Source: Acidobacteriaceae bacterium
GTDB lineage: Bacteria > Acidobacteriota > Terriglobia > Terriglobales > Acidobacteriaceae
Assembly (NCBI GenBank): GCA_003134815.1
Contig: PLCO01000006.1
Span: 1 to 64,000 of the forward strand
Direction: 5' to 3'
Length of the DNA: 64,000 nt
Under the pieces are notes generated by a model. It ran no database searches. It saw nothing but the letters and a program-made list of their open reading frames with translations, and had not been told where the DNA came from. Shown piece after piece: positions 1 through 8,059 of the stretch. The number at the start of each line of letters is the position of its first letter. Position 1 is the stretch's first letter. Made by a program: the position numbers and the translations under genes.

Positions 1-512
1 AGTTATCTAGGACAGCCCCATTTCATTAACCCCCGACCGGCGCAGAGAGCCGCCAGGCCCGGTACCAGCCCGTCTTGAATGGCAGGCAGCAGGAGTCAAG
101 CCCAGGCCAGCGCCATTTCGGCCTAAATCGCTGAAAACAAGCGACGAAAATCATCCGCCAAGTTTGCCGATTAAATCGCGCGTTTTGCTAACCTGAACTC
201 GGAATCACCGAATGTGTTTGGGGCTTTGCCCGGAGCGGAGCGAAGGAAATGACTCCGGAACGGAGTGGAGGAATTGAGCTCCGGAGTGGAGAGTTTGAGC
301 ACGAACCGGAGAGGAGAAATTAATTAAAGAAAAAATTTCACCCAAAAATGGCACATTTTTCCGCTTAACTCTTTTGGAATCAACAAAACTTCCTCAAAAT
401 TTGCGTCGATTTTTTGCGATTTTCGTCGATTTTTGTGCGTAATACGGCCCTTTTTGACCCCAAATCGACCCAAACTGTCCGGTCTTCACAGCTCGTGCGC
501 GAGACGGGTCCT
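1..512. other. Non-coding stretch with purine-rich and T-rich repeats
   Basis: I see no credible gene in this stretch. It lies downstream of the minus-strand SH3 lipoprotein gene that ends at 513. It holds a purine-rich imperfect repeat block (230-316, listed separately). After that comes an AT-rich part (about 317-440) with two near-identical copies of CGTCGATTTTT at 404 and 424, 20 bases apart. The short open frames here show no family resemblance. A terminator for the minus-strand gene could lie here, but I find no clear stem followed by a T-run. Confidence 0.5.
230..316. repeat. Imperfect purine-rich tandem repeat, about 21-25 bp period
   Basis: Four degenerate copies built on CCGGAG/ACGGAGNGGAG follow one another, starting at about 230, 253, 278 and 303. 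They share the core CCGGARNGGAG followed by a GA-rich tail. The spacing is 23-25 bases and one strand is almost purely purine. It does not encode an obvious protein. It could be a degenerate intergenic repeat or a remnant of local slippage. Confidence 0.6.
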
Positions 513-1814
513 TCAGCCTCTGTGTCCCCTTTTCTTCGCTTCCTGCTTCTTCGCTCCCGGCTTCTTTCCCGCGCTAGCCTCGCCTGGTTCATGCGTAATC
601 GGAAGCGGCGCCATGTCCGGCCCGATGCGCTGCACTCGCGTATCAATCATGTCGTAACTAATCGTCCGCGGTGTCACCGGCCGTGTGATCCCCGTCGCGG
701 CGTCGGTCTTCACGTCGTTGTTCGCGGCGATCTGAAAGCTGAACGCCGGAATACTACTGCCGCCAGCCTTCGCTGTGAAAACCCGCACCGGCAGATAGCC
801 CTGAATGGGATGCAGCCGGAAGCCCGTCTCATACCGGTGATGCTTTACGCTCCACGTGAACACGCGCACTTCATCGAAGTCGAAGGGCAGCCCCGATTGG
901 AGCGGGTCAAGCATGGTCAAGTATTCCGGAACCTGATGGTCGGGCACGTCGGATTCCGAGTCAGTCACCTTGGCCAGAACCCACGCGCCCACGATGCGCT
1001 TGCCCTCGGCGTACTCTGCAATCGCATCCGGCGCGTCCACGTCCAGCCGGCTTGCGAGCAGCCAGCCAACGCGGCCCTGCGCATCGCGCGCCAGCCACCA
1101 GTCTTCCATGACAGGCGGCGCAACTGGCGGCTGGACTGGTTCTGCGCCTCCGGCATTCGGCCCGGCTTTGGCTTTTGGTGAAGTAGCCGCTCTCGGATTA
1201 GCGGGCGGCGCGGCCTTGCTGCCTTGCGCGGGTTTTACTGGGTTAGCCAGTAGCGGTAGCGCAGGCGCCTCAGCGGGATTCTTCAGAGCCGACGCCCGCG
1301 CCAAAAGCTGTACCTTGTCATTGCCGGCGAGCAGGTAGAAGCGCGGCGTTTCGCGGCCCGGAAGCAAGTGCATGGCGAGGTCGTCGCGCAGGGTTGCAGT
1401 GGCTGCACCCGGATCGTCTTTGTGTTCTCGCCCGAGCTGGACAAAGCCGTCGTAGGTTTTCTGGTCGATCACGGCGCGCTCTTCAATCCAGCCGATTTCG
1501 TTCTTGTCCGTTTTGACTTTCAGAAAGCGCTTGGCATGGTCGAGCACTTCAAGCGGCTGCCCATTCACGACTTCGCAAACTCGGTTTGAAACCGGCGCAA
1601 CGCGGTCATGCAGGTAGGTTGTGCGGATCGAAACGTAGACCATCTCATGCTGCTCATGCCGGAAATGGAAGCGGCCGCATCCGGCCGCGAATACAACACA
1701 GCACAGAATCGCACTGCACAGGGCAACACAGGGCACGGGGGGCAGCGGCAGCGCAACGGAAACCAAGAAGCGCCGAAAGAAGCGAACAGGAAGGATTGGC
1801 AAACGAGTGAGCAC
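513..1814 (-). CDS. SH3-domain lipoprotein
   Basis: This 433-residue exported protein has a hydrophobic N-terminus ending in a lipobox (FAAGC, Cys46), so it is probably lipid-anchored in the envelope. Residues about 58-118 ([15 protein letters not shown] to GWIEERAVI) look like a bacterial SH3 domain. A second SH3-like segment lies around 230-270 ([19 protein letters not shown]), after an Ala/Pro-rich linker. The extreme C-terminus is Lys-rich. No catalytic motif is visible; such proteins often bind peptidoglycan or proteins. The start is a GTG. The gene is on the strand opposite to the EPS locus, about 110 bases downstream of another minus-strand lipoprotein gene, and is probably unrelated to polysaccharide synthesis. 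The exact role is unknown. Confidence 0.8.
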   Translation of the reverse strand: MLTRLPILPVRFFRRFLVSVALPLPPVPCVALCSAILCCVVFAAGCGRFHFRHEQHEMVYVSIRTTYLHDRVAPVSNRVCEVVNGQPLEVLDHAKRFLKVKTDKNEIGWIEERAVIDQKTYDGFVQLGREHKDDPGAATATLRDDLAMHLLPGRETPRFYLLAGNDKVQLLARASALKNPAEAPALPLLANPVKPAQGSKAAPPANPRAATSPKAKAGPNAGGAEPVQPPVAPPVMEDWWLARDAQGRVGWLLASRLDVDAPDAIAEYAEGKRIVGAWVLAKVTDSESDVPDHQVPEYLTMLDPLQSGLPFDFDEVRVFTWSVKHHRYETGFRLHPIQGYLPVRVFTAKAGGSSIPAFSFQIAANNDVKTDAATGITRPVTPRTISYDMIDTRVQRIGPDMAPLPITHEPGEASAGKKPGAKKQEAKKRGHRG

Positions 1815-1853
1815 AGCTCGTGGCGTTCAAGTTGAGGATAGCACCATTACGGA

Positions 1854-1920
1854 TCACATTTTAAGTGTGACCATTGGCCGCTTATCCCTGACCACTGACA
1901 ACTGTGAACTGACAACTGTC
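1854..1920. repeat. Short inverted repeat and CTGACAACTGT direct repeat between two lipoprotein genes
   Basis: The gap between the two minus-strand genes holds TCACA-N7-TGTGA (1854-1870) and, at 1888-1920, two copies of CTGACAACTGT with a partial third unit (CTGACCACTGAC). On the minus strand this reads as a CAGTTGTCAG-type repeat, which resembles low-complexity intergenic repeats I remember from acidobacterial genomes. No protein is encoded and a regulatory role is not shown. Confidence 0.45.
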
Positions 1921-1921
1921 T

Positions 1922-3118
1922 TTAAGGCAGCGCCGCGATGGCCACCGCGCCAACGGGATCGGTCCCGGTCGAAGACTGAATGGCGGAGGTCAGCGCGCCG
2001 GTACTCATCGTATAGGCCTCGAGATCGAAATTGCCGCTGGTCGTCGAACCGCCCGTCGCCACCGCCAGCACAAAGTGGCTCTCGCTGTCCTCGGCCAGGC
2101 CAATCGGCTGAATGCCGGACGCGATCGTACTCCCCGCGGCCACCGTGTATGTCGTTCCCGAGGCTGTGACGGGAAACCATGCAATGTTGCCCGCCGATGT
2201 TGTGCCCGTGCCGTTCGCGACATAGACGTAATCGCCGCCCGCGATAGGCAAAATGGCATTCGGCGCAAGTCCGCCGCTGGCAATGGGCGAACCCGTCGCT
2301 TGGGTTAGCGTACCGCTGGCGAGCGAGCTGTAGTTGAACACGCGCAGCCCGCCGGAGTTCCCAACAGCATTTGTCTCGCCTATGTAAAACACGCGGGGCG
2401 TCGTGCTGGGATCGACTGCCACGGAAAGCGCCGAGCCGCTGGTGTTCGCAAGAGGGATCGTCGTCGCAGTCGATCCCAGAGGATTGGCATTTCCGGTAGT
2501 GAAGGGAACAACAATGGTTCCGCCTACGCCGAGCGCGACAAAGAGGTTGGCGCCATCGGGAGAGAGGACCATCTGCTTTACCGCAGCGTTCGTAATGCTG
2601 AAGGTCTGATCAGGAGGCGCACCACCGGAACCCGTATACGCTCCCGTCGTGGAGTTGATCGGGATAGCGTCCAACTGGACGCTGCTGCCTGCATTCGTGA
2701 ACACATCCACCAGCCACGAGCCGCTGACCAGCATAGCGCTGGGAATGTCAGTTGAGATGGGATTGCCGCTGTTTCCAAGCGTCAAAGCCCCGCCCGATCC
2801 AATCGTGTACAGGTAAATGCCGCTCACGGTCCCAACATAGAGGAACCCGGCGCCCGGCGCCGGTGCCACAGCGATGGCGTTGGGCGTGGCCGGGAGCGCG
2901 TAAGGGCTGCCTGTAATTTTTTCAAGCGTGCCTGACGAAATGACAAAACCGGCAATCTGCATTGTCGTCTTGTTCAGCACGTAAAAAACGCCGCTCGAGA
3001 GAGTGGTCGGCGTGGTGCCCCCGGTGCCAGTCGATGCGGGGGCGTCCCAAAAGCCTTTGCATCCCGCCAGCAAAACAAGGGAAGCCAGCCAAATCCCCGC
3101 CAAAATCCTGCTCTTCAT
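1922..3118 (-). CDS. Beta-propeller lipoprotein (lactonase/YVTN-like fold)
   Basis: This 398-residue protein starts MKSRILAG and has a short signal peptide with lipobox LLAGC, so Cys20 is the likely lipidation site. The mature part is a run of repeats of about 45-50 residues with the pattern GVFYVLN...ITGSPYAL...PNAIAVAPAPGAGFLYVG, typical of a seven-bladed propeller of the 3-carboxymuconate-lactonase/YVTN type. It is rich in Gly, Ser and Thr. No enzymatic residues can be assigned. I chose the ATG at 3118 because GAGGA lies six bases upstream; the overlapping ATG three bases earlier (3121) is almost as good. Propeller lipoproteins of this kind are common and mostly uncharacterised in Acidobacteriota. 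Confidence 0.8.
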   Translation of the reverse strand: MKSRILAGIWLASLVLLAGCKGFWDAPASTGTGGTTPTTLSSGVFYVLNKTTMQIAGFVISSGTLEKITGSPYALPATPNAIAVAPAPGAGFLYVGTVSGIYLYTIGSGGALTLGNSGNPISTDIPSAMLVSGSWLVDVFTNAGSSVQLDAIPINSTTGAYTGSGGAPPDQTFSITNAAVKQMVLSPDGANLFVALGVGGTIVVPFTTGNANPLGSTATTIPLANTSGSALSVAVDPSTTPRVFYIGETNAVGNSGGLRVFNYSSLASGTLTQATGSPIASGGLAPNAILPIAGGDYVYVANGTGTTSAGNIAWFPVTASGTTYTVAAGSTIASGIQPIGLAEDSESHFVLAVATGGSTTSGNFDLEAYTMSTGALTSAIQSSTGTDPVGAVAIAALP

Positions 3119-3330
3119 CATTATTCCTCGCGCAAAGGTCTCGTGACGGGCGCAATCCATAAAGGCTCAACTCAAAGGTACCGCTTCATCGCGCGTCTTG
3201 TCCTCCTGCGGGATTCGATGCACACAGGCCGGGCAATATCGTCAATGGATTGGACGCGATCGACACCGATATCGCTCGCCGACGGTCCACTGCCTCGGTC
3301 AATGACAAAGCCGTGCAGAAGATTCCAGCG

Positions 3331-3771
3331 TTAGTTGAGACGGCCTCCGGCTGATGCTCGGCGCCGGAAGCGCTCATCGACCGGCTGGCGGCCTTGAAAG
3401 CCCGACTCAACGGTGTGCCAGTGCTGGATTGCCGGTTCACCCATCCGCCAGCAAAGCAGAACCACTTCATCTTCAACGCGGCAGGGAAAGTCGAGCAGGC
3501 CGGAATCGAGATCCTTCACCTGGACGCCGATCGCGTCAATTTCAGCGATGCTCTCGCGAACCTGCCGCAAATGCTCTTCCACTGCGGCGCGCTTCTTGGC
3601 CACATCGGCGGAATTCACCCGCATTCCGCCCGAGAGATAGATCTGCTGGGTCAGATTGTGCAGCTCAGACTCGATCGACTGGGCGGAACGCCTGCCCTCC
3701 ATGGCGCGCTTGAGCAGCGATTCGAGCACCGGGAGCAGGGATTGCGCTTCGTCGAGTGTGAAAGTCTTCAT
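3331..3771 (-). CDS. DUF2203-family protein
   Basis: This 146-residue protein starts MKTFTLDEAQSLLPVLE, the typical opening of the DUF2203 family. The first 90 residues are predicted helical and heptad-like. They are followed by the conserved GVQVKDLDSGLLDFPCR and VLLCWRMGEPAIQHWHTVESGFQGRQPVD segments, which match the family core. Function is unknown; the Trp/His/Glu-rich C-terminal half is the conserved part. A TTG 24 bases upstream would lengthen it by eight residues, but the ATG at 3771 agrees better with the family start. The last residues after VDERF are a short non-conserved tail. It appears unrelated to the EPS genes. Confidence 0.8.
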   Translation of the reverse strand: MKTFTLDEAQSLLPVLESLLKRAMEGRRSAQSIESELHNLTQQIYLSGGMRVNSADVAKKRAAVEEHLRQVRESIAEIDAIGVQVKDLDSGLLDFPCRVEDEVVLLCWRMGEPAIQHWHTVESGFQGRQPVDERFRRRASAGGRLN

Positions 3772-4502
3772 CTGCCGAGGCCCCTTTCTAATCAAGGATA
3801 CGACGAAAGAGAAGCAGCCACCACAAGAGCCTGGTCACCCTCCTGATGACCACTTGCCATTCCCGGGGTCTCAGGGGCTGCCCCGGCTTCGGCAGGCAGG
3901 AATACATCTACGAATCGTGGCAGAGAATCCGATAGTTGGCTGATTGTATTCTGTAAGTTATCTCGGGTAATCAAGTGCTAGACTTCCATGATTACGATGG
4001 GGTGTTACCGGGGCGCAGATCTCATGACCATTGTGCCGTTGACACCCCCTGCAATCTCTCCTATCTTCATAAGAACAATTGTGATTGTTAGTGTCGAACA
4101 GCGTTTTCATTCTTAGCTCGTAACCGTCCTTTTTGCCTAATTTACTGCTCTTGGGATTCTTTTCCGAAAGGCCCCCGTACTTCCCAAGGAATTTGCCCGA
4201 TTGGCAACGGTCGAACGCCCTGAAATGGATGGTTTGACGCTGCGATAAACAACAGTTCCTCAGACGGTCATTTTTAGCAGCCGCACAAGAGGTGTAATCC
4301 CCCACTCGATCTCTCGTCCTTGCTGCGCGGATAACCGTACAGCCTGAGAGAGGGGTTTCATTCTTCATTGCAAATGGGCCTGCATCCATGTTCGCCATTT
4401 TGGCGCCACTGACTTAACGTCTCCCTGGCCGAACGCGATCCTGCAGTGTTCAAGGGGGGGCTTGATTTTAGGGCAAGACTGCAATCTCAGAAAGAGGCCT
4501 TG
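3772..4502. other. Divergent intergenic region before the EPS locus
   Basis: About 730 bases separate the minus-strand DUF2203 gene from the first plus-strand regulator. I see no convincing gene: the longest frame (3958-4398, minus) has no family features. CCGGGG (3863-3868) and CCCCGG (3881-3886) form an inverted repeat with a 12-base loop, followed by a second overlapping stem (CTGCC/GGCAG). The region must contain the promoters of both flanking genes, but I cannot point to a reliable -35/-10 or -24/-12 pair. Confidence 0.45.
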
Positions 4503-6041
4503 GTGACTCCGCTCCTCCTTGTTCTGACGCATATTCAGAATGCCAAAGCGCGCGCCACTGTCAGGATGGTGCTTGAGGGCGCGGGCCACAGAGTGATTGA
4601 GGCGGCTGGATTTGCGCAGGTCAATTCCCTTCTGAGCAACGGGCTTGATCCCGACCTGCTGCTGTGTGAGGCTTCGCCTGCCAATGCATCGGAGATATCC
4701 CAGGTCCGTCACTTCCTGGAATTCACTCCTTCCAAAAAGATTTGCCTGATTACAAAATTAAGCGGACAAAGACTGCGCACAGAAGCGGCTGAGCTCGGTA
4801 TTCAACTTACGCTAACCATGCCGGTGACGCGAGAAGACGTGGAATCGGCTATTGAATCGCTGCTACCCGCCAAAGGGCAGGCCACTGAGCCTCACGACCT
4901 GGTTTCTGATTCCTCTGAGATCACAGGCGCGAAATGCGATCCAGTTCGCTCACTGGAGATTCCTGAGGACATGCCGGCCGCTCCTTATCTTGAAGAGCTC
5001 GGCGGCAACAATTTCTTTCTGGCTGCGTCGCCGCAAATGCTCGAAATCCATCGCCAGGTCAAATTGCTTGCCGACATCGATGTCAACGTGCTGATCCTGG
5101 GCGAAAGCGGCACGGGCAAGGAAGTCATCGCGCAACTGATCCATCGCAACTCGCGCCGGTCAAGGGAAAAATTTCTGAAAGTGAATTGCGCTGCACTGCC
5201 TGCGGATTTACTGGAGAGCGAGCTCTTCGGGCACCGGCAAGGCGCTTTCACTGGAGCCATTAACGACAGGGCAGGAAAGTTCGAGCAGGCAAATCGCGGC
5301 ACACTGCTGCTGGACGAGATTGGTGAAATTGGCGTGCTGATGCAGGCGAAACTGCTGCACGTATTGCAGGATGGGCAGTTCGCTCGCCTCGGCGCGCAAG
5401 AGACGACCAAAGTCGACGTTAGAGTTCTTGCCGCCACCAATGTTCCGATCGAAGAAGCGCTCTTCACAAAGACAATCCGCGAGGATCTCTATTACCGGCT
5501 CAGCGTCTTTACCATCAAAGTACCGCCCCTACGCGAACGGCGCGAGGAGATCCCCTATCTCATTGAAGAATTCATTCGCCGCTCGCCCGTGGAACTCACC
5601 AAGGGATTCGGAAGCAGCATTTCCTCCCGTTTGATGGATGCGGCTCTTCTCTATGACTGGAAGGGAAATCTTAGGGAGCTCCGGAATTTCGTTACTCGAA
5701 CCGTTGTCATGCGCGATACCGACGCCGCGACGCGGGAGCTGGAAGCGAAGGCGGCCACTTCGGAAGCGGCTGCTCCGCAGGATCGGCCAGCCGATGCGCC
5801 TGCGCCATGTGTTGGCATACGATCGGTTGTTCGCGAAGTGAAGGCTCGCACCGAGGCGAAAATGATTCAGAGCGCGCTGGACACATTCGGATGGAATCGA
5901 CGCCGCGCCGCGCAGCACCTGAATATGAGTTACCGCGCCATGCTGTACAAGATCCAACAGCATCATCTTCGTCCTTCGCCAGCCAGCGAGACAGCGCAAT
6001 CCCTCCAGAAGATCCACTCCGCCCGGAAAAATGCGATCTAG
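4503..6041 (+). CDS. Sigma-54-type transcriptional activator with degenerate receiver domain
   Basis: This is an enhancer-binding-protein regulator of about 512 residues. Residues 1-125 have a CheY-like pattern, but the phosphate-accepting Asp is replaced by Glu56 (DLLLCEASP) and the N-terminal acidic pair is missing (LLLVLTHIQ), so phosphorylation control is unlikely. The AAA+ domain has Walker A GESGTGKE (about 200-207), an intact sigma-54 contact loop GAFTGA (about 247-252) and Walker B LLLDEIGE (about 268-275). A Fis-type helix-turn-helix closes the protein (NRRRAAQHLNMSYRAMLYKI). I chose the GTG at 4503: AGAGG lies five bases upstream and the receiver then begins at residue 1. A GTG at 4446 would add 19 residues without a clear ribosome site. 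It is placed as the likely activator of the EPS genes that follow. Confidence 0.85.
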   Translation: MTPLLLVLTHIQNAKARATVRMVLEGAGHRVIEAAGFAQVNSLLSNGLDPDLLLCEASPANASEISQVRHFLEFTPSKKICLITKLSGQRLRTEAAELGIQLTLTMPVTREDVESAIESLLPAKGQATEPHDLVSDSSEITGAKCDPVRSLEIPEDMPAAPYLEELGGNNFFLAASPQMLEIHRQVKLLADIDVNVLILGESGTGKEVIAQLIHRNSRRSREKFLKVNCAALPADLLESELFGHRQGAFTGAINDRAGKFEQANRGTLLLDEIGEIGVLMQAKLLHVLQDGQFARLGAQETTKVDVRVLAATNVPIEEALFTKTIREDLYYRLSVFTIKVPPLRERREEIPYLIEEFIRRSPVELTKGFGSSISSRLMDAALLYDWKGNLRELRNFVTRTVVMRDTDAATRELEAKAATSEAAAPQDRPADAPAPCVGIRSVVREVKARTEAKMIQSALDTFGWNRRRAAQHLNMSYRAMLYKIQQHHLRPSPASETAQSLQKIHSARKNAI

Positions 6042-6094
6042 AGCAACGCGATCCAGAATCATGCGGTCCGGCTGATAAGCAGAGAATGAGCGCT

Positions 6095-6108
6095 ATGCGA
6101 GCTCGCAT
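6095..6108. promoter_or_regulatory. 14-bp perfect palindrome
   Basis: ATGCGAGCTCGCAT is a perfect palindrome lying 54 bases after the stop of the first regulator and about 230 bases before the nucleotide-sugar dehydrogenase start. It could be an operator for a dimeric regulator. It is also compatible with chance. Confidence 0.3.
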
Positions 6109-6334
6109 GCTCCTGTTGAGTTGAGCGTTCCCGATGTGGGCGCCAGCAGCTCTTGCGATTGATTCTGCCGGCCAACTCTTCCGTGATTTCCGCTCAGCAA
6201 TTGCTTCTCATTCTTTCTGCTCGATGTCGAAGACCGACCGCATCCATTCGAGCGCTCCTCATCGTCCGTTTTAAAGTGCTCGCACCCGAAGTTCACTCAT
6301 GAGTTAAGCTTCAAATGGACATGAGGGAAGGATC

Positions 6335-7681
6335 GTGACATTGAGTTCCTCAGCGCGAACCAACGAGCTGAAGCGTCGCATTGAGACCCGGGAGGCCCGG
6401 ATCGGAATCATTGGCATGGGTTACGTTGGGCTGCCTCTTGCACTTTTGTTCAGCGATGAACATTTCAAGGTCACCGGCTTCGACATCGATCCTCGCAAGG
6501 TGGAGATTCTCAACGAGAGCGGCTCTTATATCGTGCGGATTCCAGGGAACACGATTCAGAAGGCACGAGAGAACGGGTTCAGGGCCACCGTTGAATACGG
6601 CGAGATTGCGCAAATGGATGTTGTCATCATGTGCGTGCCGACACCACTCGACGAACATCACGAACCTGATCTTAGTTATGTGCGCGACACAACTCAGAGC
6701 ATCGCTCCCCACGTTCATGATGGACAGCTCATTATTTTGGAGAGCACGACTTACCCTGGTACCACGGAAGAAGTTGTTGTTCCTCTTCTTAAAGAGGGGA
6801 ATTCCTCCCATCTGAGCCTGGCGACTGATGATGGTAGCCATGGTTTTCATGTCGCGTTTTCTCCGGAGCGGGAAGATCCGGGAAACGATTCGATTGCCCG
6901 GCGTGAAATTCCTAAAGTTGTGGGCGGATGCGGCGCCGTGGCGGTTGAGCTTGCGTCGGCCGTATACGCATCGATTTTCAACCGGATCGTTCCTGTCTCT
7001 TCGCCTGCGGCGGCCGAAATGACAAAGCTGCTCGAGAATATCTATCGCTGCGTAAACATTGCGCTGGTCAATGAATTGAAGCAGCTTTGCATGCGCATGG
7101 GAATCGACATCTTCGAAGTGATAGAAGCAGCCAGGACCAAGCCCTTTGGCTTTCAGGCGTTCTATCCCGGGCCCGGTCTGGGTGGGCATTGCATTCCCAT
7201 CGATCCGTTCTATCTCTCATGGAAGGCCAAGCAGTTCGACTTTCATACGAGATTTATCGAGCTGGCCGGCGAAGTGAACATTGGCATGCCCTATTTCGTC
7301 GTCGAGAACATCATTGAGGCATTGAGCCAACGGCGTAAATCGTTGTTTGGTTCGAAGGTCTTGATTCTCGGATTGGCTTACAAACGCGATATTGACGACC
7401 TCCGCGAGTCCCCATCGCTCACCATCATTGAATTACTGCAGAAACGCGGCGCACATGTCGAATACAACGACCCCTTCATCGCTTCGGCAGGCCAGGGACG
7501 CAAGTATGCGCTCAACATGACGAGTACGCCCTTGGACCGTATTCCAGAATTCGATTGCGTTGTCATCGCTACTGACCATTCCCAGTATGACTATCCCGCA
7601 ATTGTCTCCAAAGCACAGCTGGTGGTGGATACGCGCAACGCTACCCACGGCCTAACAGGGAAGAACGTCGTAAGATGTTGA
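6335..7681 (+). CDS. wbpA: UDP-N-acetyl-hexosamine 6-dehydrogenase (WbpA/TviB-like)
   Basis: A 448-residue NAD-dependent nucleotide-sugar dehydrogenase that oxidises C6 of a UDP-sugar to the uronic acid in two steps. It has the N-terminal dinucleotide motif IGMGYVGLPLA (residues 26-36), the central dimerisation helix, and the catalytic Cys286 in GPGLGGHCIPIDPFYLSWK. That signature is typical of the UDP-GlcNAc/GalNAc branch (WbpA, TviB, WecC) rather than UDP-glucose dehydrogenase. The C-terminal substrate-binding domain contains LGLAYKRDIDDLRESP. The start is GTG with GGAAGG just upstream. It stands alone between the two regulators. Together with the 3-dehydrogenase at 17437 and the acetyltransferase-aminotransferase at 18432 it would complete a UDP-2,3-diacetamido-uronic acid route. 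Substrate is inferred from family and context. Confidence 0.85.
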   Translation: MTLSSSARTNELKRRIETREARIGIIGMGYVGLPLALLFSDEHFKVTGFDIDPRKVEILNESGSYIVRIPGNTIQKARENGFRATVEYGEIAQMDVVIMCVPTPLDEHHEPDLSYVRDTTQSIAPHVHDGQLIILESTTYPGTTEEVVVPLLKEGNSSHLSLATDDGSHGFHVAFSPEREDPGNDSIARREIPKVVGGCGAVAVELASAVYASIFNRIVPVSSPAAAEMTKLLENIYRCVNIALVNELKQLCMRMGIDIFEVIEAARTKPFGFQAFYPGPGLGGHCIPIDPFYLSWKAKQFDFHTRFIELAGEVNIGMPYFVVENIIEALSQRRKSLFGSKVLILGLAYKRDIDDLRESPSLTIIELLQKRGAHVEYNDPFIASAGQGRKYALNMTSTPLDRIPEFDCVVIATDHSQYDYPAIVSKAQLVVDTRNATHGLTGKNVVRC

Positions 7682-7806
7682 CAATAAAATGGTTAATGAA
7701 CGACCAATTCTAGCTGCTGCATGCATGGATCGCGGTCGGGAAATCTTACCTGCCGACTGATGTGCGGCTGCCGGAAAGCCCGTGGCGCCCTCATCATTCT
7801 CAACCG

Positions 7807-7848
7807 CGCAGACTCGTTGACGCAGACTCGTTGACGCAGACTCGTTGA
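7807..7848. repeat. Three perfect 14-bp tandem repeats
   Basis: CGCAGACTCGTTGA occurs three times head to tail without mismatch (7807-7820, 7821-7834, 7835-7848). It lies 30 bases upstream of the sigma-54-like element. It may be a slippage product or an array of binding sites for an activator. Confidence 0.9.
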
Positions 7849-7877
7849 CCCTTCCTCATTGGCACTCTGCAAACCAA

Positions 7878-7893
7878 TGGTATGAAGTGTGCA
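7878..7893 (+). promoter_or_regulatory. Candidate sigma-54 (-24/-12) promoter
   Basis: TGGTATGAAGTGTGCA has the required GG-N10-GC spacing. It matches the consensus TGGCACG-N4-TTGCA at most conserved positions; the differences are two C-to-T changes in the -24 part and one T-to-G in the -12 part. It lies about 165 bases upstream of the second activator gene, suggesting sigma-54 control by the first or second regulator. Confidence 0.4.
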
Positions 7894-7906
7894 AACTTTT
7901 GCATAC
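7887..7906. promoter_or_regulatory. Palindromic operator candidate (TGCAAA-CT-TTTGCA)
   Basis: GTGTGCAAA-CT-TTTGCATAC is an inverted repeat with a perfect 6-bp inner core and eight of nine arm positions matching. It overlaps the -12 part of the sigma-54-like element. TGCAAAC also occurs 22 bases upstream. The arrangement would suit repression or autoregulation. Confidence 0.4.
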
Positions 7907-8059
7907 ATGGGCCTCTATCCGTAGAAACATCCTGCCAGGTGTCTGATTAAATACCAAAGAATCAATAAGAAACGATAGTATCGAACGATTCTGTCGAGAC
8001 TCAGTTATGGCCCCAGTCGTGCAGTGCTAAGGATAGTTTCTCCTCAGTTTCCGAGGCCT

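Larger units (their letters stand above)
7682..8059. other. Regulatory-looking intergenic region
   Basis: There is no gene in this 378-base gap. It contains the 14-bp triple repeat (7807-7848), a sigma-54-like element (7878-7893), a palindrome overlapping that element (7887-7906), and two TGCAAAC boxes 22 bases apart (7868 and 7890). The rest shows nothing recognisable. It precedes the second sigma-54-type regulator. Confidence 0.5.

Noticed and set aside
414-1181. 255-codon plus-strand frame opposite the SH3 lipoprotein gene
   Set aside because: Arg/His/Pro-rich shadow translation of a real gene; no domain.
3958-4398. 146-codon open frame on the minus strand in the divergent intergenic region
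   Set aside because: No recognisable domain, irregular composition with many Cys, Arg and Asn, no ribosome site, and the frame ends across the likely promoter area.
6350-7189. 279-codon minus-strand frame within the nucleotide-sugar dehydrogenase gene
   Set aside because: Antisense shadow of a clearly conserved enzyme.
7807-7848. Short CRISPR-like array
   Set aside because: Units are 14 bp and directly adjacent with no spacers; no cas genes in the window.
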